A stretch of DNA of 11,157 nt from a bacterium (lineage in GTDB: Bacteria; UBA10199; DSSB01). Below are positions 1-6,371 of this stretch, piece by piece. Position 1 is the stretch's first letter, and each line of letters opens with the position of its first letter. Both the position numbers and the translations under genes were made by a program. The stretch is from positions 1 to 11,157 of the forward strand of contig JAUHYS010000039.1 of NCBI GenBank assembly GCA_030426445.1, in the 5' to 3' direction. Under the pieces are notes generated by a model, which saw only the letters and a program-made list of their open reading frames with translations, was not told the DNA's origin and did not search any database.

Positions 1-267
1 TACGGGCTGGTTTATACGACCTGGGGTGCCTTTCCTGGGCATGCCTTAGAAGACATCCAAAGCGGCATTGGCGTCGTCCACAACGCCTACATGTTGGATA
101 AACCGCAAAAAAGCGTCATTCGCGGCCCTTTTATGACCCTCTACAAACCTCCCTGGTTTAGCACACATGCCCAAGGCCATACCTTGGGTAAAAAACTCAC
201 TCAAATGGAACATTCACCCTCCATGCTCAAAGCAATGAGCATTGCATTTTACTCCATGCGAGGTTAA
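1..267 (+). CDS. Probable aldehyde dehydrogenase, C-terminal fragment (5' end outside window)
   Basis: The first reading frame is open from base 1 to a TAA at 265-267, giving the last 88 residues of a longer protein. The fragment contains YTTWGAFPGHALEDIQSGIG, then GVVHNAYMLDKPQKSV, a PF..LYKPPWFSTH segment and a basic tail ending in SMRG. I recall this type of C-terminus (IGVVHN, then KPxWF and a helix rich in Leu/Arg) from some NAD(P)-dependent aldehyde dehydrogenases, which oxidise aldehydes to acids in the cytoplasm. The catalytic Cys and Glu would lie upstream and are not visible, so the family call rests on the tail alone. The stop is nine bases before the next ATG, so this gene and the antiporter are probably cotranscribed. 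It could instead be another oxidoreductase or an unrelated enzyme. Confidence 0.5.
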   Translation, partial: YGLVYTTWGAFPGHALEDIQSGIGVVHNAYMLDKPQKSVIRGPFMTLYKPPWFSTHAQGHTLGKKLTQMEHSPSMLKAMSIAFYSMRG

Positions 268-276
268 GGTCTCCCC

Positions 277-1248
277 ATGCTAATTACGGTGCTATTATTA
301 TGTTTAGGAATTGTGCTCCTTTACTTTGGAGCCGAATGGCTGATTCGCGGCTCCAGCCAACTCGCTTTTATTTTGGGGGTGTCTCCCATTATTGTGGGGC
401 TGACTGTGGTTGCCATGGGCACCTCGGCTCCAGAACTCATCACCAGTTTGTATTCCCAACTCATTGAAAACGACGGCAGCGTGGTCGTGGGCAATGTCAT
501 TGGTTCCAATATCTACAACGTTGGGCTGGTTTTGGGCTTGGCCGCCATCATCACACAGGTGCAAGTGCACTCGGACATCATTCGGCGAGAAGCCCCCATC
601 GCCATTGCAGTCACGCTGTTGTTCTTGGTATTTATGTGGAACCTCAGCATCAGCTCTTGGGAAGGCGCGGTATTATTCGTCCTTTTTATCAGCTATATAT
701 GGTTTCAGATCAAGTTGGCGCGCACGGCCAAAAAACGCGATTCCTTTGTCAAAGAGATGACTGAAGAAATCGAAAAAGGACTCAAGGCCGATAAAAAAAC
801 TTCGCCAGCGCTGTTAGTTTTACTCATCCTCGTGGGCATTGCCGGCATCGGAACCGGGGCATTTTTGCTGGTCGAAAATGCCATGGAGATTGCAAGGCAT
901 TTTGGGGTCTCCACGGGTGTGGTGGGCCTCACCATCGTGGCCATGGGCACTTCACTACCTGAACTGACCACCACGCTTGTCGCAGCCTTTAAAAAAGAGG
1001 TGGACCTTGCCGTCGGCAATATTGTGGGTAGCAATATTTTTAATATTCTTCTCATCTTAGGCGTCACTTCCTTAACCGGTCGCATCGAGTTTGAACCTTA
1101 TCTCTTGCACCGCGATGGCATTTTCATGTTGGCCATCATCTTGCTCATGATGCTCTTTATCATTTTAAAAAAACAAGTCCTGCGTTGGCATGGACTGCTG
1201 CTTTTTTTAAGTTGTATGGGTTATATTTATTTTGTGGCCAGGGGTTAA
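277..1248 (+). CDS. Na+/Ca2+ exchanger-family antiporter (CaCA superfamily, YrbG-like)
   Basis: This is an inner-membrane cation antiporter of 323 residues, the usual size for bacterial YrbG-like members, which typically expel Ca2+ in exchange for Na+ or H+. The two inverted alpha repeats that form the ion pathway are intact. Alpha-1 has GTSAPEL with Glu53, followed by GNVIGSNIYN at 72-81. Alpha-2 has GTSLPEL with Glu229, followed by GNIVGSNIFN at 247-256. The two Glu residues are the expected cation ligands. About ten hydrophobic segments are visible, with a charged cytoplasmic loop between the halves (about residues 148-175, rich in Lys and Glu). An AAGG at 266-269 lies seven bases before the ATG and overlaps the stop of the preceding gene, which points to cotranscription. 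The ion actually carried cannot be read from sequence, so the substrate is a family inference. Confidence 0.93.
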   Translation: MLITVLLLCLGIVLLYFGAEWLIRGSSQLAFILGVSPIIVGLTVVAMGTSAPELITSLYSQLIENDGSVVVGNVIGSNIYNVGLVLGLAAIITQVQVHSDIIRREAPIAIAVTLLFLVFMWNLSISSWEGAVLFVLFISYIWFQIKLARTAKKRDSFVKEMTEEIEKGLKADKKTSPALLVLLILVGIAGIGTGAFLLVENAMEIARHFGVSTGVVGLTIVAMGTSLPELTTTLVAAFKKEVDLAVGNIVGSNIFNILLILGVTSLTGRIEFEPYLLHRDGIFMLAIILLMMLFIILKKQVLRWHGLLLFLSCMGYIYFVARG

Positions 1249-1263
1249 AGGCGTATTTCACTC

Positions 1264-1292
1264 TTGATTTATCAAAAGGCAAGTTTTATAGA
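1264..1292 (+). promoter_or_regulatory. Candidate sigma70-like promoter upstream of the small EF-hand-like gene
   Basis: TTGATT (1264-1269) and TATAGA (1287-1292) are separated by exactly 17 bases in the 110 bp gap after the antiporter gene. Each hexamer matches the consensus at four of six positions. The predicted transcript would start near 1299 and carry a leader of about 60 bases. AT-rich DNA produces such pairs by chance, so this is only a candidate. Confidence 0.35.
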
Positions 1293-1358
1293 TGCAGTGC
1301 GTAAAAAAGTATCTTAAAAGTTACATTTAAGTTTGAGGGGACGAAAAGGAATGAATAA

Positions 1359-1799
1359 ATGGAAAAATCAACGATAAATTATGGATCCGTTCCAGTTTCT
1401 TGCAAAACAGCAGATGTCAGCTGCATTAACAACAGAAGGATTGCTGCATTTTTACTCGCTGTGGATAAGCTTGATACAGGAAAGGTCGATGGTTTTATCG
1501 ACGTCGAGCAAATTCAAAAATTGGTGGGGCCCGATGCTGAGATCACTCAACAGGAAATGGAAGCCGTCAAAGACAAGTTTAACCAAATCCGCCACCCTGC
1601 AAAAATAAAAACAGCACCCACTGTCAAGGACTTTAAACTTTATCTAAGTTTGCAGCATCCCGACATATATGAAAAGGTCTTTAAAAAACCAACAACACCC
1701 AAACACGATTGCAGTTCTAAAACAGCTAGACCCTTGCTTGACTCAAGCTTTATGCAATCTTTAGAAGCTTATCTATACTATTTAACATTCATATTTTAA
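1359..1799 (+). CDS. Hypothetical protein, 146 aa, with degenerate EF-hand-like loop
   Basis: I do not recognise this protein. The ATG at 1359 has a good AAGGA (1346-1350) eight bases upstream, and the codons look genuinely coding from about residue 28 onward. Residues 36-52 read DKLDTGKVDGFIDVEQI. This resembles an EF-hand loop (DG-x-I-D-V-E) with helices on both sides, but the acidic ligands expected at loop positions 1, 3 and 12 are displaced or absent. A second helical stretch follows (ITQQEMEAVKDKFNQI), then a Lys/Pro-rich segment with one Cys and a hydrophobic end (YLYYLTFIF). There is no signal peptide. The first 27 residues look less protein-like, and a competing frame opens at ATG 1381 (MDPFQFLAKQQMSAALTTEG), so a frameshift near 1435 is possible. 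The next gene starts 34 bp downstream, so the two may share a transcript. Confidence 0.6.
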   Translation: MEKSTINYGSVPVSCKTADVSCINNRRIAAFLLAVDKLDTGKVDGFIDVEQIQKLVGPDAEITQQEMEAVKDKFNQIRHPAKIKTAPTVKDFKLYLSLQHPDIYEKVFKKPTTPKHDCSSKTARPLLDSSFMQSLEAYLYYLTFIF

Positions 1800-1833
1800 T
1801 GAACTATAAATCCCCTTAAGGAAAATTACTTTG

Positions 1834-3990
1834 ATGTTAAGAACAAGAGTCAAATCGAAATGGATCGTTTTTTTTGCCGGCCTTGCTGCAGGATTTTTAC
1901 TCCATCATTCGTCTTACAGCCAAACCTTTCAAAACAATAACACGTCCTGTGAAGAAAACATCGTTGTCGGTGCTTTTGAAATCAACGGACCCTGGGTAAA
2001 TACTATTAACCCCCATGTCCCTCATCAAATTGTTTGCGACCAATATAATGATGATACGGATTTGGGCGCAGAGAATTTTCCGGATTGTGTAATTTTAAAA
2101 AGTGCAATCCCCTTTGCTTTTGATGGACAAGGAAACATCGAGGCCGAATCCCTCAGTCTTCTGCAAAACAGCGGAGTGCATGGCAACAATTGCCTCAATG
2201 CTGGTGGAGAGTCTCAATTTTTAGAAGCCGCCAACTACTCTAATTTGAGTTTTACAGGAGATTCTAACTATACGATCTTTACTGGCTCTTTGGTCACAGG
2301 AGAGATCGATAACAACCCAGATGGCTTTTCTGATATTGCATGGGTGGTCGTCAATGGCTCTTACAGTGATGTAACGGATGTCACTCCTACTGTTCAATCC
2401 TTAAACTCATTAAACACTGGAGGGTTTCCAGGACCTGACTTTAACCCCCAAAACACCTTTTTTGAAAAACCGGATTACGAACACACCCCTTTTTATAGTT
2501 TTTTTACCGGTCCTTTTTACTATGACTTTGGAGACAACAATAAAAACCAATTGGGTACAGACAAAACCATGGTTTTAGCCGACTGTAATGAAGACGGCTT
2601 TAAAGACGCGATCCTTTTAGCTAGAGAAGATGAGGATGTGGACCCAGGAGAAGACGATGATGTCAATATCATGGTTTCGCTCAATAATAATGGTCTTTTT
2701 GAACCCGTTAAAACCAATAATAGTCTCACAGTAGTCGAGGATCAAATCTTAAGTGATGGCATGGGAAACAATAGCTTGGGAGCCGACCTAGTAGAGGGCG
2801 ATTTTAATCAGGACGGCCACATCGATCTGATCGCGGTCACCCACGAAATGTCTGTTGGCGATCAATTTAGCACAAACGAAAGTGCCATTTTATGTACTGG
2901 TGATGGCAGCTGTAACTTTAATTGCAAGACAGATGATGACTCCAATATTAGAAGTATAGAAAATTTTTGTAACGGCTGCGTGTCGGGAGTTCACTCGATG
3001 ATCTCAGGTGATTTTGATGGAAATGGTTTCCCCGATATCGTTATGTCTGACGCCAGAAACGGACGCGTCAATTACCTCTTTAATCAGGGCAATGCTATTC
3101 AAGACTGGGACTTCCACTTTGTCAGTCCACAAGGACTTCCCTTTCAAGGCAGTGTCGTCCCCAGTTATTTAACCAAAGGTCGATTCACGACAACTGCTAT
3201 TCAAAACGAAATTGACGAAGTCGCCATTCCTTTTCTAGATGTTAATATTGTCGAGTATCCAGCCTATGAACCCGGGCTGATACAATTCCAACCTAAGTTG
3301 CTTATTTACCCTACGGACGGAGCTGGAGGAACACTTCCTTTTGAAGCCATGTTCTTTAACTTAGCTAAGTTAACCAATGCCATTGGAATTGCATCGGCTG
3401 ACTTTGACCGCTGTGGCGGGGATGATATCATCGCTCTTGCCTGGCAGGATGAAGGGCAAGGCATCATTATTAGCTCGCGAACTTCCTTATTCCTCAACGA
3501 AAACGAAAGCCCAGCTATAGAAGCAGTCGTTTCCAAAACCAATGCAATGGTGAATGAAGCCATCACAATTACAGGGTCGTGTAACGACCCAACTTTTGAC
3601 GATCGCTTTGTTAAGCTACAAGTGACCCAGGCTCCAACCGGTGCTCAAGGCAGTTTTGATATTCCCACGGGAACTCTTCAAGGTAAAGACAATACCGATT
3701 TTGCAGTTGAATTTAGTGGAGACAGCGCCGGAAACTATACGATAGAAGTAACTTGCGAAGATTTCTGTGGTGCCTTGGTCAGCCAAACTTTTAACATCAC
3801 TCTCAATAAAGAACCCACCCCAGAACCGGAACCTGAACCTACACCCGAACCCCTAGTCGTAGTCAGTCAAGGCGGCTGCCTATCCAGCTTGCACCATCAT
3901 CATGCCACCAATTATTCATGGGGAAGCTTGCTGATGCTCACTGCTTTGTCGGCTGCCACTCTCCTAAGAAAGCGAAGCCCAATAAAATAG
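1834..3990 (+). CDS. Secreted FG-GAP/VCBS repeat protein with Cys-containing C-terminal tail (paralog 1)
   Basis: This is a 718-residue exported protein of unknown precise role, probably a surface or extracellular adhesin-like protein. A signal peptide (Lys/Arg-rich start, hydrophobic core at about 10-23) probably ends at SYS|Q, leaving QTFQNNNTSCE. Asp-rich calcium-type loops of the FG-GAP/VCBS beta-propeller kind are DNNPDGFSD (159-167), DCNEDGFKD (250-258), DFNQDGHID (323-331), DFDGNGFPD (393-401) and DFDRCGGDD (523-531). Numerous cysteines suggest disulfides and folding outside the cytoplasm. A PKD/Ig-like domain (about 550-658) contains SAGNYTIEVTCEDFCG. A Pro-Glu linker (660-673) leads to SQGGC (Cys682), a short membrane segment from Trp696 and a basic RKR at 712-714. 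TTG at 1831 could extend the frame by one codon, but I chose ATG 1834 because paralog 2 also begins MLR. AAGGA at 1818-1822 serves either start. No enzymatic motif is visible. Confidence 0.88.
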   Translation: MLRTRVKSKWIVFFAGLAAGFLLHHSSYSQTFQNNNTSCEENIVVGAFEINGPWVNTINPHVPHQIVCDQYNDDTDLGAENFPDCVILKSAIPFAFDGQGNIEAESLSLLQNSGVHGNNCLNAGGESQFLEAANYSNLSFTGDSNYTIFTGSLVTGEIDNNPDGFSDIAWVVVNGSYSDVTDVTPTVQSLNSLNTGGFPGPDFNPQNTFFEKPDYEHTPFYSFFTGPFYYDFGDNNKNQLGTDKTMVLADCNEDGFKDAILLAREDEDVDPGEDDDVNIMVSLNNNGLFEPVKTNNSLTVVEDQILSDGMGNNSLGADLVEGDFNQDGHIDLIAVTHEMSVGDQFSTNESAILCTGDGSCNFNCKTDDDSNIRSIENFCNGCVSGVHSMISGDFDGNGFPDIVMSDARNGRVNYLFNQGNAIQDWDFHFVSPQGLPFQGSVVPSYLTKGRFTTTAIQNEIDEVAIPFLDVNIVEYPAYEPGLIQFQPKLLIYPTDGAGGTLPFEAMFFNLAKLTNAIGIASADFDRCGGDDIIALAWQDEGQGIIISSRTSLFLNENESPAIEAVVSKTNAMVNEAITITGSCNDPTFDDRFVKLQVTQAPTGAQGSFDIPTGTLQGKDNTDFAVEFSGDSAGNYTIEVTCEDFCGALVSQTFNITLNKEPTPEPEPEPTPEPLVVVSQGGCLSSLHHHHATNYSWGSLLMLTALSAATLLRKRSPIK
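3808..3990 (+). other. C-terminal sorting-type tail of paralog 1 (Pro-Glu linker, GGC, membrane segment, basic end)
   Basis: This codes for about 60 residues: the Pro-Glu linker, then SQGGCLSSL, a four-His run (687-690), a hydrophobic stretch of about 16 residues beginning SWG, and RKR before the end. The order of short motif, membrane segment and positive end is that of known tripartite sorting tails such as GlyGly-CTERM (processed by rhombosortase) and MYXO-CTERM (Cys-containing). This motif is not an exact match to either as I know them, so the processing enzyme is not assigned. Confidence 0.55.
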
Positions 3991-4165
3991 AGTTTACACC
4001 TTATCCCACTTTGTTTCGCGGAGTTGAGTCCCTTTAAGCAAAAAATCTAAAATGCTCTCAAACTTCTATTTATTGTATTGAATATATTTATAAAGCATAT
4101 TATACAATTGCCTTTTGTAACTGATAAGTAACTTAAATTATCTAAACGGTTTACAAGGGTACAAC
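3991..4165 (+). other. AT-rich intergenic gap between the tandem paralogs
   Basis: This 175 bp gap holds no credible ORF; the longest start-to-stop run I see is under ten codons. It contains no strong stem-loop followed by a T tract, so no terminator for the upstream gene can be called. Its right half is very AT-rich and contains the candidate promoter at 4078-4106. The AAGGG at 4155-4159, six bases before the ATG at 4166, is the ribosome binding site of the second paralog. Confidence 0.6.
4078..4106 (+). promoter_or_regulatory. Candidate sigma70-like promoter for paralog 2
   Basis: TTGAAT (4078-4083) and TATACA (4101-4106) are 17 bases apart, each with four of six consensus matches. An overlapping alternative is TTGTAT (4073-4078) with TATTAT (4098-4103), spaced 19. 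Transcription would begin near 4113, about 50 bases before the ATG. If real, the second paralog can be expressed independently of the first. The region is AT-rich enough for chance matches. Confidence 0.35.
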
Positions 4166-6343
4166 ATGCTAAGAATATCGTTTCCTTTAAAATGTGTCTG
4201 TTTATTTTCAGCTATTGGTTCCATTTTGTTGACTGGCATAGTTTACGGCCAGACATTTCAAAACAATAATACCTCTTGCGAAGATAAAAAAGTTATCGGC
4301 AGCTTTGAGCTCATGCAACCATGGACTTCTATTGTCAATCCCCATGTTCCTAATCAAATAGTATGTGGTCGCTATAATGATGACAGCAACCTCGGAGCAA
4401 TCAATTTCCCCGATTGTGTGATTCTAAGAGATGTCATTCCTCTTGATGTACAAAACATCGAAAATGGAAAGTCTCTCAGTTTTTTAGAAAACGCCGGGGT
4501 CCATGGGAATAACTGTTTAAATGCCGGGGGCGAAGCCCAGTTCTTAGACTCCGTCGATTTATACAATACAGCTTTTATGGGAGATAGTAACGATACGATC
4601 TTTCTTGGCTCACTCAATAAAGGCAATCTAGATAATGATGCCCAAAATTTTGAGGATTTGGCTTGGATCAATACCAATGGTTCTTTGACAGACCCTAGTG
4701 ATTCCACCCCTTCGATTCAACACCTATCCCCCGATATCAACGGCGGTTTTTTAGGGTCCAGCTTTAGCCCTCAAAATATCCCTCTCGCAAATATCGACTA
4801 TAAATACACTCCTCTACCAAGCTACTTTGCGGGCTCTGCTTCCTTTGAAATCGGAGACCTCAACAAGAGGCAAATTGGCTCAGATAAATCCATGCTCCTA
4901 GCGGATTGCAACGAAGACGGTCTAGACGATGCCATCTTATTAGTTCGGACTTCTCAAAGCGAAAACATGACAATCGAAGACGATCTCAACATTATGATCA
5001 GTGTCAATAATAATGGAGTTCTCCAAACAGCCACGACAGACGACAGCCTTATTGCCTTAGATGACCATATTACAAATGACCCAATGTTAGATAACGGTTT
5101 TGGAGCCGTTCTAGCAGGAGCTGATTTTAACCAAGATGGCCACCTTGACTTAGTCATCGCAAGTGACCAAGTCAGCGAAAACGAAGAAATCGATGGAGTC
5201 GCTTTGCTCTGCCAAGGGAACGGCACTTGCGGTTTTGATTGCAACAGCAACGATGATTCTCATATACGTTCATTAGAACTCCCTTGTATGGGATGCCGTT
5301 CAGCCGTACACTCTTTAGTAGCGGGAGATTTTAACGGAGACCAACGCATGGATGTTGCTTTTTCGGACTCGCGCAACCAAAGACTGCGTTACTTTCTAAA
5401 TAATGGCGAATCCTTTGCAAACTGGGACACAGTCGAAAAAGACGCCGTGGGGCTTTCTTTCGAAGGGCTCGCTGTCCCAAGCTATTTAACTAAGGGACGC
5501 TTTAGTACAACTGCCATCCAAAATGAAACCGACGAAGTCGTGATTGCCTTTCTGGACTATTTTGTCGACGATTATAATCAAATCACATTTTCTTCTGTCC
5601 ACGCTCAATCAAAACTCCTCTTCTTTCCTAGCGATGGTCAAGGAGGCTTTCTTCCTTTAGAAGAAATGTTCTTTGATTTACCACTACTCGTACGCTCGGT
5701 AGGTTTAGACACAGCCGATTTGGATCGCTGCGGAGGAGATGACTTGGTCGTACTAAGCTACCAATATGAAGGGCAAGGTAACGAACTCGTAAGTGGACAA
5801 AGCTCTTTATTCCTTAACGAAAACGAAAGCCCTATCTTGCAAAATCAAGGCTCACCTAATAGCGGAGATATTAACGAAACTCTATCATTGGTAGCCAGCT
5901 GCACTGATCCAAGCATTGATGATCGCAGTTTTACATGGGAGATCATCAGTACACCTACAGGAGCCCAAGCCAATCTTAGCGCCTTAGGAGGAGAGCTCAG
6001 TGGGAAAAACGACACAGAGTTTTCGGTGCAATTTACTGGAGACACACCTGGCGAATACGTAATTGAACTACGCTGTGAAGACTTTTGTGGTTTGCAAGCC
6101 CAAGAGAGCTTTCTTATCACACTTTTGGAAAAAGAACCTGTACCAGAGCCCGAACCCGAACCCATCATTGAACCTGAACCAATTCCCGAACCCATCCTCA
6201 GTCAAGGGGGTTGTATTTCTAGTTTGCAGAATGGCTCGTCTCAAAAATCCCAATGGGGAGTATTTCAACTCAGCACCCTCTTGCTTCTTAGTTTAGTTCT
6301 AAGGAAATTCAAAAAAATAGTCTCCTACTTTAATGATCTATAA
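4166..6343 (+). CDS. Secreted FG-GAP/VCBS repeat protein with Cys-containing C-terminal tail (paralog 2)
   Basis: This 725-residue protein aligns end to end with the upstream gene at roughly half identity by eye, so the two arose by tandem duplication. The signal peptide probably ends at VYG|Q, giving the same mature start QTFQNNNTSCE. Asp-rich loops sit at matching places: DCNEDGLDD (247-255), DFNQDGHLD (320-328), DFNGDQRMD (388-396) and DLDRCGGDD (518-526). The first loop has decayed to DNDAQNFED (156-164). Nearly all cysteines are shared, including those around LPCMGC and CEDFCG. A PKD/Ig-like domain is followed by a longer Pro-Glu linker (657-676), SQGGC (Cys683), a hydrophobic stretch from Trp697 to about 712 and a basic RKFKK, with an extra eight-residue tail not present in paralog 1. 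The ATG has AAGGG six bases upstream. It is probably surface-displayed or released; the ligand is unknown and I see no catalytic motif. Confidence 0.88.
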   Translation: MLRISFPLKCVCLFSAIGSILLTGIVYGQTFQNNNTSCEDKKVIGSFELMQPWTSIVNPHVPNQIVCGRYNDDSNLGAINFPDCVILRDVIPLDVQNIENGKSLSFLENAGVHGNNCLNAGGEAQFLDSVDLYNTAFMGDSNDTIFLGSLNKGNLDNDAQNFEDLAWINTNGSLTDPSDSTPSIQHLSPDINGGFLGSSFSPQNIPLANIDYKYTPLPSYFAGSASFEIGDLNKRQIGSDKSMLLADCNEDGLDDAILLVRTSQSENMTIEDDLNIMISVNNNGVLQTATTDDSLIALDDHITNDPMLDNGFGAVLAGADFNQDGHLDLVIASDQVSENEEIDGVALLCQGNGTCGFDCNSNDDSHIRSLELPCMGCRSAVHSLVAGDFNGDQRMDVAFSDSRNQRLRYFLNNGESFANWDTVEKDAVGLSFEGLAVPSYLTKGRFSTTAIQNETDEVVIAFLDYFVDDYNQITFSSVHAQSKLLFFPSDGQGGFLPLEEMFFDLPLLVRSVGLDTADLDRCGGDDLVVLSYQYEGQGNELVSGQSSLFLNENESPILQNQGSPNSGDINETLSLVASCTDPSIDDRSFTWEIISTPTGAQANLSALGGELSGKNDTEFSVQFTGDTPGEYVIELRCEDFCGLQAQESFLITLLEKEPVPEPEPEPIIEPEPIPEPILSQGGCISSLQNGSSQKSQWGVFQLSTLLLLSLVLRKFKKIVSYFNDL
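6134..6343 (+). other. C-terminal sorting-type tail of paralog 2
   Basis: The same layout as in paralog 1 is preserved: a Pro-Glu linker (residues 657-676), SQGGCISSL, a polar spacer, WG, a run of Leu/Ser hydrophobic residues and RKFKK. The spacer between the GGC and the WG has diverged almost completely, while GGC, SSL, WG and the basic end are kept. That pattern points to selection on these elements. Confidence 0.55.
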
Positions 6344-6371
6344 TAAATTATATGAAAGAGTGAGTGGTGAG

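Noticed and set aside
304..570. Minus-strand open frame of 88 codons inside the antiporter gene
   Set aside because: It is a shadow of a strongly supported transporter gene, with no family resemblance of its own.
1351..1377. Eight-codon ORF (MNKWKNQR) as a regulatory leader peptide
   Set aside because: There is no attenuator hairpin or codon bias towards one amino acid; probably chance overlap with the real start.
1738..1779. TTGACT followed by TATACT as a promoter for paralog 1
   Set aside because: The spacing is about 30 bases, far outside the normal range, and it lies within the coding end of the small gene.
3811..3852. Pro-Glu coding repeat as a possible DNA repeat element
   Set aside because: It is explained by the protein linker and is not repeated outside the two paralogs.
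5845..6195. Minus-strand open frame of 116 codons with a Gly-Ser-rich start
   Set aside because: The Gly-Ser repeat is the antisense reading of the Pro-Glu linker of paralog 2; not an independent gene.
6308..6332. Possible terminator for the murG operon on the minus strand (short AGT/ACT stem before a run of seven T)
   Set aside because: The stem has only three or four pairs and lies inside the coding end of paralog 2; too weak to call.
6339..6352. Perfect inverted repeat TATAAT-AA-ATTATA across the stop of paralog 2
   Set aside because: It is made only of A/T, has a two-base loop and lacks a following T tract, so a working terminator is not supported.
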